64,000 nucleotides of DNA, taken from positions 12,350,501-12,414,500 of the forward strand of contig OV121087.1 in the NCBI GenBank assembly GCA_921293015.1, written 5' to 3'. Every line of letters begins with the position of its first letter. Within the stretch, counting starts at the first letter, position 1. The position numbers and the translations under genes are program-made. Origin of the DNA: Phorcus lineatus (lineage: Eukaryota; Mollusca; Gastropoda; Trochida; Trochidae). Under the pieces are notes generated by a model. The model was not told the origin of the DNA and ran no database searches. It was given only the letters and a program-made list of their open reading frames with translations. Shown here piece after piece: positions 13,110 to 25,529 of the stretch.

Positions 13110-13530
13110 AAACAAGATTTAATTAGAAGAACCACGAATGTAAGTGTTCATCCTTAGAACGATAAAGAAGATATCCACGTGTGCTCATAGCGAATCCATG
13201 TAAATTTATGTCGATAGAATGCATCCTTTTATAACCCTTTCACTCCTAAGAAAAAGAAAAAAATACACAGATACATATGAAATTCAGATTTCAGGTCTGT
13301 GATGTTGAAGTTTTGACATAATATCGGTACATGTTAGGGTAGGTGACACTTACATAGGCTAAGAACTTTTATGGGAAAGACGTTTTTTACCTATAGTTGA
13401 AAAATTATGCTGCATCTCTTTTGCAAATACGTTTTTGTTTGCAGTAGTTTAACTTAATTAGAAGAAGCTATCATGTAAGTGTGCATCCTCTCCATGATAA
13501 ATAGAGACCTCTATGGGATTGACTATGCAG
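13110..13530 (+). repeat. Diverged direct repeat, spacing about 340 bp
   Basis: TTTAATTAGAAGAACCACGA then ATGTAAGTGTTCATCC (13118 on) recurs as CTTAATTAGAAGAAGCTATC then ATGTAAGTGTGCATCC (13452 on). Confidence 0.5.
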
Positions 13531-14667
13531 AGAACATGTATCTGTCTTATAGAGATAAGAGTTGAATTCAAATTGAGGTAAGTGGATACTTGTCTCTGTA
13601 ATGAATGTTTTCATTGTCAGAGAGACAGCAAGTTTTCTTGCAAATCCACAATGTAACATATTTGCTAGGATTATTGTTATTTTTAAACATCTCACTGCTA
13701 CGATTTGTTTATGTATCACATGTAACCTGTGTTCCTTTTCCTATATGTTCTGAAATGATACAAAATGAATTCCTTTTGGGGTAATAAAGTATCATTAATA
13801 TTATTATTATTTCTTACCATAGTGTCCTTGTCATGAAGGTTTAGGGAAGAGCTGCAACAGTATCAACCATACAGAAACTCATTCAACCATTTGATTGCAA
13901 TAATCAGTTTAAAGTTAATTGCTTAAGACGTTTGTATTCTTGCAACCAAAAATGCGTATGATGTTGAAATTGTAAGTTTCTGGCGATACGTCATGTTTAA
14001 AAACTGAAGGAAATCTACATGTCAAACGGAAGGGGTGGGCCATATTATTCTGTAGTCTGCACAAAGATAGAGTTAAATATACTGTAACTTAACATATATT
14101 ATTAAGTTAATATATATTATAAGTTAACATATAGTAAAAGTTAACATATACTAGATGCCGAGAGACTACAGTCCGTGTTAATTCTCTTCAGAAATACATG
14201 TACCTCTGTCATGGTAGTACTCAATTGCAGCTAAGAATAGCAAGAGTGTCATAACGATTAGGGGTATATGTTAACTCCTTCATCAGAAATTAGTTTTACA
14301 ATAGAGAAGAAGTTATTATCCATAATATCATTTTCTCTTATGTGTGCCACTTCTTAATGGCCTTCAGACTTCATGAAGTTACGCCACACGTTCTAATATG
14401 TTTTAAAGACCATGTGTTTATCTAAAGACGCTATGCGGGAGTATTTTATCTACCTGTTACATGATGAAAGTAAAAGTAGAAAACCATGCAATGATTGAGA
14501 TAAGCAAGTGGTGCGTGGACGCTGAACGTACAGTTTTAAACCCTCGGGACTTACATAGATGTTTTACATGTCTTGGTATTCAACACGTTATCCAATCGTG
14601 TCTAGAAACTAGGAGAAATGGATATCAATGGCACTAGTGCACGCTTTTACGGTTTGAATTGGCCATT

Positions 14668-15240
14668 TTAAGGTTTACGAGGACTTATGCAACTTCACTT
14701 AAACCTTCTATCGATGCAATGAAAAACTAAACATTCTTTACAATTTACCTGCAATCAACAATGAAAACGTCAAGACAGTCGCTGTCGTACACAAAACTGA
14801 TAAATTATTGACACTTGGAAACGGCTGAACTAGTATTGTGTGCAGCTATTGAATTCACCTAAACTCTGAACTGAGAACAAATCATGAAATATGTTTTATG
14901 AAAGCAATGTTGTAAATTAACCGATTTAAAAACACAGTATAAGCATTGTTATTTGATCGACCATAGTGGCAGCCGTTTCCGCTTTTTTGGTTATGAGCAA
15001 AATTTTAATATTTCCGATATCGTAGTTCATGCGGATTTAATGTAACGTAACATTAAATACTTCCGGCCTTTAAAAATCCACTTTACTACCTGAATACGTA
15101 AATATTTGTTAAATAACTTACGAGGTAGATTACTTGAGTGAGGATAGTTAGTAATAACGAGAGATATGCAGTATCTGTGCATTCGTTGTCTTTAGGAAAT
15201 ATTGGCGTGTACTAGTGCGTTTAAATAAAACATTTTGAAG
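14668..15240 (+). repeat. Dispersed repeat, copy 1 (inverted relative to 62.2 kb)
   Basis: AAGGTTTACGAGGACTTATG ... TTCCGATATCGTAGTTCATG ... GTACTAGTGCGTTTAAAT matches the reverse complement of 62228-62772 along its length, with scattered substitutions. Non-coding. Confidence 0.75.
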
Positions 15241-15646
15241 CTTTTTACAAAATGAAGAGGAGGATTTGGACGAACATCAATTGGATAAGCCTTTCTTCTA
15301 ACTGTATATTCTAAGGTGCCACCACGATTTTAAAAACTAGATGCCCAAATAACAAAAACTTAAGGAATAAAACGAACTCTTCTAAGATGCTTTAATGTTA
15401 GAATCTGCCAAATTTCTATGGACCTTATCATTCCTTCTTGCTAACTTTATATAGTAGTTTTTATATGTCAAACTTTGTTTAAGTCACATATTTTATAAGG
15501 ATTTTAAAATGAACGTTGTAGAGTTTATTCTAAGGGGCTGAACTAAATTAACTAACTTGGATCCAAGTAAGCAGATTTTCAGAGTAAACAAATAGAGAAT
15601 ATGATCCGTATATGATCAAGAGTTTATTCCACATGTTTGTGGTCAT

Positions 15647-15823
15647 TCTCTCACAACAGAGGTAGCGCCGTCATACATTCCTATTTAACCTCTGTCTTAA
15701 TACGAAGGTTTCTCGGACTTCCGGCTATATCGGCTATATACAATTAAGCCTACTTATGTATGCAATGATGCAGTCGCAAAATGGCGCGAATGTGTTCTGT
15801 AAAGACGACTCAAAGTGCAAGAT
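15647..15823 (+). mobile_element. Left half of the 39.1-kb MITE family
   Basis: GAGGTAGCGCCGTCATACAT, CGAAGGTTTCTCGGACTTCC and then GCAATGATGCAGTCGCAAAA with GTTCTGTAAAGACGAC match 39125-39330. No right arm is visible. Confidence 0.6.
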
Positions 15824-17539
15824 TCGATTCGATTAAAGTAAAATAATTTAACAAATTGAGATCCTTGAATACACGATTACAGATAAATGTGATGTTGCCA
15901 GCCAGTGAAAATAAGTAAACCATTGCATCATCTGAAAGCAAAATGGTTAATTGACTCACATCGGGATGATTAATTGGTCTTGTAGAACAATCTCATACTC
16001 TTAAAATCCAAAGGAAAGCGGATGAATTGACATTCCCTGTATAAACAATGAAGAAGCAATTGTATCCTTTTGAAACAATGATTAGGTCCGTCCGTCTAAT
16101 GGCTACAGCGAAATTTATTGTGCATCTAAGAAACACCGCACTACGGGAAACTGTCGTGTAAATAATACTTCCGTGATCGCTAAGAAGTTGAAAATAAGAA
16201 ACAACAAGGAGGGCTTTTTTGGCAATAATGACTGTCTTTAAGCTCTTGTGTAGTCGATACAATGATATGCAATTAAATACAGTCACTGTTAATATCAAAT
16301 TTAGGCTACAGTAAATGCCTTTCAACTTAATGTCAAAAATCATGAAAAAACACGTTGCCTATAGGAAGCCATGTTTTATAATTTTCAAAAAACGACCTAA
16401 TAATTAACGGGGGTTACATCCCATTCGCAAAAGTGTCCTGTTTGTTAAAGATATCAGGCAGATGACATACGACATACGACAGATGACAGGTTTTACGGAT
16501 AACAATGTCAAAAGTCGGTACACATGGTATCAAGTTTCTAGAGAACGTATTTGAAAAAATTTAATTTACAATTACGCGAACAAGGCCATGCCAAAAACCC
16601 ATCGAGTCGAGCTAAAATGCATTTTATAAGTTTAAAAACTCATACTATATATCAAAGGTACTTCAATGGTATTTCATAGTTACTCTCAATGTCTGGTAAT
16701 CACGTGATGGAATGATTGACAGGCCATTAAGGACAGGTGGTATGACAAAACATTACATGTGCTGGTTATCGATTCCACCCGATGCTTTTCTCACACTACA
16801 GGGAAACAGGTATGCGTGATAAATTAGATATACACGTACAGGGGTATTTAATGAACTTTAAATGTGACACAACATTGTGCAGCATTCATAAATGGTATTA
16901 AATATTTAGGAAAACGTTACCCTGAACAGTATAACGACTAAATGGACCTATCGCTCAGTCTGTAATTTTGCTTACACGATAGCAACAAATGTCATATCCA
17001 ATACACTTCATAATCCACATGATATAATAAATTTCATGCATCGTTCATTATTGTTGCAAATAGAAAATTGCTATAAAAAACCCAAGATAGTCGACAAAGA
17101 CCTATCCAATATCTACTATCTCATGTAGAGCAGCTAAATCGTCTCAAGACAACAGAGTTTACAGTGACTGGGGTGAGGTCATGTTTGTTCAGCTAAACAA
17201 CTTGACTATTCAGGCGATTCACATGTGTAAACCTGTGTTCTGGTGACGTAACAACCGGATATTACCCCCTTAACAATAAATAATGTTGAGCATTAACTCT
17301 AGTTCATTTATACAATGCTATAAAATAGCTTGCAGATGGCCAACGTGTAAAAGTATTTCGGTTTCGATTTAAAATCATCACATTTCACTTGCATGGAAGC
17401 ATCATAAGGCACGATGTTCATATTTTACAATTCCAACATCTAGAATGACTTTTCAACCCAATTCAATAGCCCCTTTCATAAATAGTAGCAATTAAATCCC
17501 GTTAATGATATTTGTGTCAGTTTCTCTGTAGACATTATT
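15824..17539. other. Intergenic, one hydrophobic open frame
   Basis: A 116-codon minus frame at 15993-16343 is hydrophobic but matches no family I recognise. The rest is featureless. Confidence 0.4.
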
Positions 17540-17790
17540 ACCCGAGGAAGAGTTTCATAAGATTGTTACCAACCGAGTGCGAACCTTTAAATCAACCGAG
17601 CGAAAGCGAGGGTCATACATATATGAAAATAGTTTCGTGAAGGTCATATAGAAAACTTTGTAGTCTATTACCGATGTAACTCCATTTGAATCGAACAAAA
17701 TAACCTCACAACGAGCTACGTCCATTTATCGTCTGGTTCAGCGATACGTCGAATAATTCTCTATGACGTCACAGACGTCGAAATACGAAA
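17540..17790. mobile_element. Diverged hairpin/TGACGTCA element
   Basis: AACCGAGCGAAAGCGAGGGT is the complement-type centre also seen at 61.65 kb (CTCGCTTTCGCTCGTTAAAT). TGACGTCACAGACGTCG follows at 17764. The arms are badly eroded. Confidence 0.4.
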
Positions 17791-19204
17791 ACTCGCCCAA
17801 GGTTTGCAAGGATAAGGCAAAGGTACACATGTGCACATATGGCGATGTACTTTTTAACTCAAGGGACTTATTCTTTAAATGATTATGAAGATGGGTATGA
17901 TGAAAGTTATGAATATGATAACAAGCAAAAGTAGTTGCAATGCTTGTAATTGTAGCAGTAAATCGTTATACTGCCAACTAGACGATACTCGATATATAAA
18001 AGAAATATATTATAAAAATATATCAGCATTATGTTATAATGCAAATGTAAGTAGAGGTTATATGAGAAAATTCGAGTGAACCTTGCCTCTGTACGTATGT
18101 ATGCCACATCCAAAAACCCTTCAAAGACTTGAGTTTGATAATCGCCAATGACATGTGAAAATTGACCTCAGATTCTGAATGAAACAGGGTAACCATTTTT
18201 TTTCATGACATTACACCGCGACAATGGATGATGAAATATGACACAGTAACAATAACCCTACATCCGTCCGTTATGTAAATCAGATTTAAAAAACAATGTA
18301 GGTCACTTGATCAGGAAGTAAAATCGTTTTCCTGCTTACTCAGGGGCCACCAACCTCTTGACAAACAGTGTCATGTGATCCCTTCTCTACAAGCTATATC
18401 TGAATGAACAACAATTTGAACACATTTTGTCTAAAAAAGTTTAACGAAAATATGAATACAATCATCGAGAGTGTCATATAACTTGCACGTAACGAGGGAA
18501 AACGTTTAGTATTATCCTAGCGATGATTGTTATATACATTATCATAGTGTTATTATTATATGACCGATGTAAGAATCATATAGCTCACTTTAACCCTTAA
18601 TGTCTTTCCTGTCCTTTCACACCCATTGAAAAACTTACATTTAAACTTACATTCTCAACATAAGCTGGACAATACATATTCAGTGACATTTTCAAATTTT
18701 GAAATGATGAATAACGACATATTTTTTTATTGATATAATGATGAAATATCAATCATAAAAATTTAAATACCCCTAATTTACTAAGTCCAGTATAATCAGA
18801 ATCTGACACCTCATTGGTCAATTAATGAACAGGTTTAGGAATTAAATGCTTTTAAAGGCCTTCAACTTAATAATCACGGTATATAATAAGTAGCTAGACC
18901 ATTTTATCAAGTTAAATTGTCTTCTATTCTATCTCATTTCTTTAAATGAAATAGCGGTTTCCCGAATCGCGGATGTTACACTCATGATCGTATCATCATT
19001 CCACTTTTTCGATTACAAAGAAAAGGAAACGATGCAAAAGTATCTACGTTTATAAATAGCTATGATTATTTTATCCCCAACGGTCACATGTTTCCTATCC
19101 ATTTAGTCCCCTCAGATGCTCCTGATCTATCCGGCAAATGTCAGTAATATTACACTTGCAAAAATAGTTATATATATGAATAGAAGTGCCTATACGTTTC
19201 TAAC
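17791..19204. other. Intergenic, nothing recognised
   Basis: No second copies or coding signals found. Confidence 0.5.
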
Positions 19205-19435
19205 AGTTCTACACATTCTACAGTTCTTCAGGTTTGGGTGCAATGCTACACTGAATTTCAGCGCAGTACCACCCATGGTTCGCTAGTTGCAACCAATGTT
19301 CGCAGGTTTCACCGCAATTCATAGCTGCAATGGTATTGCGAGCTTTCTCCCTGTAATAATACTAGCAGCCGCGATATAAGTGAAATAATCTTGAAAGCGG
19401 TGTTTAACACCAACTCAATTCACCTCACGTTTCTA
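19205..19435 (+). mobile_element. tRNA-derived SINE, head-truncated
   Basis: Plus strand copy of the same body: GGTTTGGGTGCAATGCTACA through GGTGTTTAACACCAACTC and CACCTCAC. The tRNA-like head is missing. It is the only copy in the window on this strand. Confidence 0.8.
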
Positions 19436-19716
19436 ACAGTGGTCTTACTAGTGTAGACTGCATAGTTTATGTAATCCCCAATCACAGATAAACATTTGGA
19501 CATTAAAATGTTCTTATTGAATGATTTAGATTTTCATTTTAACTTTTTTTAATGAGCAATAACAGATCTTAACTCTAGAATAAAGTAGTTCTTGCGTACA
19601 AATCTCTAAATGAGGATGTTACTTGCGATGTCATACAGTTCACTGACAAATGCCTTTAAAGTACCGCTTACATTCAATAGGAATTTTGTAAATGCTTACA
19701 AGTTAAGACTACCTAC

Positions 19717-19862
19717 CTGCGCGGGGTTGATCCTACGTCTAACTAAATTCTCTCTATACCTGGCGCAAAGATTACTGATGCCGCTTTGAGCAAAACTGAT
19801 TCCAGCTCGCGCGTGCAGATGGGCGGTCACGTGACTTATATAGAGACAGAGGTCGTCACGTG
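19717..19862 (-). promoter_or_regulatory. Candidate minus-strand promoter and leader exon
   Basis: This is a GC- and CpG-richer island in AT-rich DNA. The minus strand has CACGTG (19857-19862), CACGTG (19828-19833) flanking CTCTATATAAG (TATA type, 19835-19845), then about 90 nt ending CCCGCGCAG before the strong donor GTAGGTAG (exon edge 19717). I find no coding exon downstream. The TATA sequence could also be read for the plus strand (TTATATAGAG). Confidence 0.3.
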
Positions 19863-20522
19863 GCCCCCTTGGTAGGTGGGAATGGTTGAAATCAAAGACA
19901 CAATTGGAACAGTGCCAGCATAGTGGATCTCGTGTACGTTTCCTCTAGAATGTCAGAAACTTTGCTCGGTTGATGCAGTGAGCATAAATGTCATGTTGAT
20001 GTTAAGCAATTGCTTATTTCATTCTTTCGTTCTCTAAAAAATGTTTTGCAATGTTAATTTTCAATTACTTGCAATGCACGTGTCATCAATTAACGCAATG
20101 AAAACATGTTGTTATTAATGCATATTTTTGATTCAGTCGTTTTAATCAAATGAAAGCGATTTCACTTTGCCATGCTTGAACACGTACATTGTAGTTGACT
20201 ATATAAAATGGCAAAAGTCTGGAACGAGGCACTAATGGACTGTATTTCATCATCACTCACATAACTGAAACAATACGATCATTCGATATGCATTACCTTC
20301 AACGACTAAATCCCAAACTGATATCAACGTATTGAAAGTGGTGTTTTCAGCACCTCGACATAGATGCCAACTCTGTCATTATTGTCAATATGCAATCTCG
20401 TTAAAATCAGTTCGATACTTGTCCCTTGTCACTCGCTGTGTTTCTTGCGCCAATGTGTAGAAAATTAAGGCAGAAGAAACAATTCGTCATGGAAACGAAC
20501 AAGGTTAAATTTCAAGCGTTAA
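19863..20522. other. Intergenic, nothing recognised
   Basis: Flanks the candidate promoter on its upstream side (minus strand). No exon recognised. Confidence 0.45.
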
Positions 20523-20860
20523 TTGAAGGGACAGTAGCACAGAAAACGATCTCGCAAAATCGAAAATAAGGTTACCTAAGACAAGAAAATGTTTTCTAAA
20601 TCAAAAGAAGCAGTGCTTTATCAAACCTAACAAGTTCAGTTAAGCAATGGGAATACACATCCCAACCTCAAATGATTAAAAGGTCTTCACACAAAAATAG
20701 TAGTTTTTGCTTGATAATTGATATCTTCTACGACTGCGGATGACCAGTTTGAGTTATAAGATGATTGACCCTCTGAAGAAAACATGTTCCGCATAAACTA
20801 ATGTTTATTTGGAAAAAATTAAAAATAAAATTTTTAAAAAACGTGCAATTGCCCCTTTAA
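20523..20860. mobile_element. TTAAAGGG-type MITE, complete
   Basis: Left TTGAAGGGACAGTAGCACAG, right AACGTGCAATTGCCCCTTTAA. About 338 bp. The internal part shares the AAGAAGCAGT...AAAC motif with the copy in C16orf87 intron 4. Confidence 0.7.
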
Positions 20861-21235
20861 TATCTTAGTATGAATGTTGTGTCTTATCAATCAGATATAA
20901 TGGGTAGGCGATGTATTCTATCATCTGTTAAGGAGACACTCCGTGAGTTGCTGCAGTCTCATATGCAGGAATGATTGTATCCCATTTAATAATCCACTAT
21001 ATGAAATATACTTGACAAATAAAGACGGATATCGTAATTTATTGATTGATTTGTACTGGGGTGGCCAATGTAGAATACATTAGTATTTATAATTCCAAAT
21101 GTTAACTTTTTTCCAGTTTACATATTAAATGTTAAATAAATTTCTAAAAACCGTGCTACTGCCCTATTAATCTCATACTATGAATTTGGTGTCTCATCTA
21201 AGTTGCTGCAGTCTCATATGCTGACTTTGTTAATA
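20800..21235. repeat. Tandem duplication of a MITE right end plus flank
   Basis: The right MITE end and following ~100 bp occur twice. First: CCCCTTTAATATCTTAGTATG, GTTGTGTCTTATC and, at 20951, GTTGCTGCAGTCTCATATGC. Second: GCCCTATTAATCTCATACTATG, TTGGTGTCTCATC and again GTTGCTGCAGTCTCATATGC at about 21201. The second copy has lost about 50 bp between the two shared blocks. Confidence 0.65.
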
Positions 21236-22681
21236 GTTTCATTATATCGAGAAGAATGAACTAAGCATCGTTATAACTCTTATCGGCAGAGTCAGTATAT
21301 AAAGTTGAGATGTTGATCGAAAACCGGACAATGTCACGCATCAGTTTGGCAAAAGTCATTTTAGAAACTCATGTCGAGAAGGTTGAAGATAGAATTTTTG
21401 TTTGTGGTTGTAAGTTTTTCCGAAAACTCAAATCTGAAGGGTTTTTGTTTATTGCAAAGAATCAAAATTGCAATACATTTGAATTAAAATGCATATAAAA
21501 CTGCAGTTCCGTTTTCATGATCACATAATTCAACATCCAAATCTGACACAACTTCAATATATATATGTGTTTAGGAATATCCATTTTAATAATTTTTTTT
21601 ACAATTTTATGACCCTAAAATAACAACTTCATTAGACACGGATATCGAAATGTATTTATAGACATGTTTTGAGGTTGCCTATGAAGATTACTACCTTATT
21701 TCTTTTAATTCCTAATTCTACATATATTTCTAAGTTTATTTTCCCATTATATATACAGATAGAGATAGATATTTCATATTTATTCAGTCTGCATTCGTAA
21801 ATTCACAGATATTCCCGTAGGACATATTACCACTCCTAGAGATTGAAGTAACGACTTTACAATACGACTAAGAGATAGCAGCCCAGCGATGTGTTCATGG
21901 ATATGTACCTACACTACACTGGGTGACCTGTGCACTGGAGTTGTTCTGAAATGTTCATTTCATAGGCAAACTTCTTGTGTCTGTGAGAGAACTAGAACTA
22001 GAAGCTGCAAAAGCACTGCAAACCTGATAAAAAAATCCTCGAGCGATTAAATGAAACCCTGACTTAATAACCACAAATTTCCAATAGATATCTGAAACTG
22101 AATGAACTTTTTAATGAATTCGATTATATTCGTGAATGCCACAGGCTTTCTGATTTCAAGGAAAAAAAGTATATTTCATCCCTAAACCAATAATAATTGT
22201 CTAAATGTAAAAAAAATATATCTTCTTGAAACACGAAACGAAGCATTTTTTAATTGAATCATCTATATATCCATATCTTAAGTAGTGATATCATAGTACC
22301 CTTTTTTATGTGAAAATTTATCATATTTATAAGAATAAATTCATAATCGATTTTTGTACATGAGTTCATGGTATATGATCTTGTTACGCCTACGTGGTTT
22401 GATGATATGATAAATGATCAACTGATTGACCGATAATTGTCGTTTGAAAATTATCACGATCACTTGAAAATTATCATCGACATTGGCAAAGCTTTAATTG
22501 TGATTATCGGTGATCGATGTCCTTTCCTGATCGCTACTCGAAACAACAATAATAATTTGCTTATAACCGCATTAACAAGTATTGTCACGGAACAACCAAC
22601 ACTTTGACAACATATCTGTTGATAAAAAGGTCATTGAACCATGACTATTACTTAGGATAAGTATCGCTCCCCATTTTCGTA
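21236..22681. other. Intergenic, nothing recognised
   Basis: Very AT-rich. GAAAATTATCACGATCAC and similar ATTATC-GATC words cluster at 22430-22520. Confidence 0.45.
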
Positions 22682-22730
22682 TCGCAATATATTGCGACAC
22701 AGAAAAGCGCATTGCAATACGTATTGCAAT
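22682..22730. repeat. Two adjacent perfect palindromes
   Basis: TCGCAATATATTGCGA (16 bp, 22682-22697) and ATTGCAATACGTATTGCAAT (20 bp, 22711-22730) lie 13 bp apart and share the GCAATA motif. ATATTGCAAT-like words continue to 22737 and recur near 23031. Confidence 0.8.
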
Positions 22731-23261
22731 ATATTGGTACTTTTCATATTTTATTTCCACGCTCTCTAAACAGTAGCAATTATATCAGTGATCAATGCTC
22801 AACTGACTGTCCTTTTGTTTATAGATATAATTCAGTGATTGGTTTGAGACTTATAACATGTCTGTGCTATTTCACTTAGCGAGTTCACACTTTGTTTGCA
22901 ACTTCCAGTCAAATGACATATTTTTTTGTTACGTTTCTCTGCAATTTTACATAGAAATTTTAAATCTTAAACGCTACGATATATTGGATATTTTCAGAAG
23001 GGTGTTCGGTATGTGCTGTGTTGTTTCTGTATTGCAATGTACCGATATACCGATAATACCGCGCTCCCTTAACTATTACTGAATCATAACATAAATAGAT
23101 ATCAAACAATTCTTGCTTACATACATATAATGAATATTCAAAGTAACAATGAACTTTTCTTCCTAGCATAATAAGATACGAAATGTAATATTCTACGTTG
23201 AATTGAAGGATCCTCATGATCAGATCGCAATCCAACCAAAATACCGGTTAATGGTGAATTG

Positions 23262-23525
23262 AGGTGACGTGATTCTAGTTTTTACACCGAATCCCAAGCT
23301 GCTAGTAATATTGCAGGGAGAAATCCCGCTACACCGATGTGGCTATACATTGCGGTGAAACCTGGGTGTATCGGCTGCAATTAGCGAACCATGGGTAGTC
23401 TTCGTTGAAATTCAGAGTATCATTGCTACCAAACCTTACTGCATGCACAAAAGTATTCTGCTGCAAAGTTGGCTGGATTGGAACAGCGGTAGTCTCGATC
23501 CGCAGCCGAACGCGCTACCCCTTCA
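23262..23525 (-). mobile_element. tRNA-derived SINE, diverged copy
   Basis: Shares GCTGCTAGTAATATTGCAGG, GGCTATACATTGCGGTGAAA and GCGAACCATGGGTAG with the reference copy about 560 bp downstream. The tRNA-like end is heavily diverged (CCGCAGCCGAACGCGCTACC). It is older than its neighbour. Confidence 0.8.
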
Positions 23526-23825
23526 CTTGATCTTAACATTGATAAAGCACGAACCTAACCATGATAGCAAAGTGACGTCAAGTTAATAACTGGGTCAAAA
23601 AGACTTCTTTCAAATATCCTGTCATTTTCAACAAGTAGATAATTAAAACTTACCGACTTCGTCAACCCACCTGATTACTCTTCCAACCTGAACCGTCGCC
23701 AGACGTAACTGTGTTACGCCATATTTGCTTGGAGTGTAGACCGTAAAAAACATATACCTTAACATTATCGGGAATTACGAGAGATGTAAATCATTCTGTA
23801 AAACACAATGTTGACAGGTCTGTAC

Positions 23826-24109
23826 GAGGTGAGGTGAAGTGAGTTGGTGTTTAAGATTGGCTTTCAAGATTATTTCACTTACATCGCGGCTGCTAGTAAT
23901 ATTGCAGGGAGAAAGCCCGCAGCATCGGCTGGAACTAGCGAACCATGGGTGGTACTGCGCTGAAATTCAGTGTAGCATTGCACTTAAACCTGGCTGCGTG
24001 TAGAACAGTTCACTATTGCAGACAAAGTTGCCGAGCCCCTGGCGGGATTCGAACCACGGATCTCTTGATCCGAAGCCGAAAGCTCTAACCACTGCGCTAT
24101 CCCGCCCCC
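23826..24109 (-). mobile_element. tRNA-derived SINE, near full length (reference copy)
   Basis: The minus strand starts GGGGCGGGATAGCGCAGTGG (A-box type) and continues with TTAGAGC, GGATCAAGAGATCCG and GGTTCGAATCCCGCC (B box), i.e. a tRNA-like head of about 75 nt. A body of about 210 nt follows, ending ACTCACTTCACCTCACCTC. The anticodon stem no longer pairs well (tRNA-Arg-like at best), so this is a SINE head, not a working tRNA gene. Confidence 0.85.
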
Positions 24110-24481
24110 TCAGTACGAGGATACGAGTGGAAGTTAAGCGGTGTCCTTCGGATTGTTGTAAGGAAAAGTTGTCTTCAGTACCTTAATAACAAGGGGTTTT
24201 GCATTTTGCAGAAGGATCGGAAAACTTCGGAGGAATACTGACTGTGTCATGATACTGTCAAAGATATTCCATAGTCATTTGTGACATTGAAATGCAGACA
24301 TGACCTTTCTTCTTGTTGTTTTAAACTATTTCTATGGTACATTATATATTCTTTAGATAGTTTCATTGGAGATTGTCCTCTACAGACTACACGGATGTAT
24401 ACCCCGATTGGCTGGAAATGAGAAATTAGGCGAGACACTTGACCCGATGTGTCTTACTCAAATCCATTCTGATTTTTTTTT

Positions 24482-24503
24482 GGGGGGGGGGGGGGGGGGG
24501 GGG
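24482..24503 (+). repeat. Poly-G tract, 22 G
   Basis: An uninterrupted G run after a T8 run. A 100-codon open frame crosses it and is not supported as a gene. Confidence 0.95.
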
Positions 24504-24832
24504 TTGTATGATGTGCATTCTTTACTCATAAATTCAATTGCAAACCGAGCTTGCGTTAATCTGATTTGCAGCGCAAGTTTTATTAAACCTTATATATCGA
24601 TTGAAATAATTTGTTTGTTTTCTAGCCTCATTGATTCCTCTGAAACTGGGTTTTTAACCTGGTTATAAACAGGTTTTCAAATAATTCCTTTTTTCATATA
24701 TCAGAACTGTGCATGTTTTAGCTAAAGTGTTCTGATACAGATAATGTACAAGACACTTATATGAATGATTGCAATGGACAACGAGGTCTAAGTGGGATGT
24801 AGGACTTTGGTTACCTTTGTGATAACAGAATA

Positions 24833-25019
24833 TATTAAGGGAGAAAGTCCGCAACACCATTGTGGCTATGCATTGCGGTGAAACCTGCGAGTATCGGCTG
24901 GAACTAGCGAACCATGCGTTGTACTGCACTGAAATTCAGTGTAGCATTGCACCCAAACCTGACTGGGTGTAGAACAGTTCACTACTGCAGACAAAGTTGC
25001 CGAGCCCCTGGCGGGATTG
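24833..25019 (-). mobile_element. tRNA-derived SINE, truncated both ends
   Basis: Runs from GGGAGAAAGTCCGCAACACC to GAGCCCCTGGCGGGATT. Similarity stops inside the B box on one side and at the GCAGGGAG stretch on the other. Confidence 0.8.
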
Positions 25020-25196
25020 CAAAACAACATTATATACCCAAATTGTTCATGGATTGTATTTAAATACTGCACTTATCTATCGTCAAAACAAATTCTCTGA
25101 GAGAGCTTGGATTAGTGTAACTGTACCAGTATATAAAAACACTGAATTATTTATCCCACAACGTAATAATTACGACACTACCCTACATCCTTTATC

Positions 25197-25529
25197 TTAA
25201 AGAGACACTATTTGTTGAAAAGATTTTTTTTCTTCAACTTTTACTTAATAATCATTATTTTATGCAAAATTTATAATCTTCAGAGGGTCAAAACATCCTA
25301 ATTACCCATTGTGGTAGAGAAATAATCATGTATCAAGCAAAAACAACTCCCGGCCATTTTAGTGTGAGCACCTTTTTATTATTTCAGGTAAGGAAATAAA
25401 CTTGCATACCTGAATTGATCATGGAACGTTCGTTTTAGAACTGCTTTTTAAAAAAAGCAATTTTCATGCAATTGGAATAATTTATTTTGTTTTCGTGAAA
25501 TCTTAAAAAAAGTCTTCTTATCCCTTTAA
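25197..25529. mobile_element. TTAAAGGG-type MITE, diverged
   Basis: Left TTAAAGAGACACTATTTGTTG, right AGTCTTCTTATCCCTTTAA. The internal phrase CGGCCATTTTAGTGTGAGC identifies the family despite weak ends. Confidence 0.6.

Noticed and set aside
15993-16343. 116-codon hydrophobic minus frame, receptor-like at first sight
   Set aside because: No conserved transmembrane-receptor motifs, no splice context, and AT-rich DNA easily yields hydrophobic frames.
24035-24109. tRNA gene on the minus strand
   Set aside because: A and B boxes are present, but the anticodon stem does not pair and the sequence continues into the repeated SINE body.
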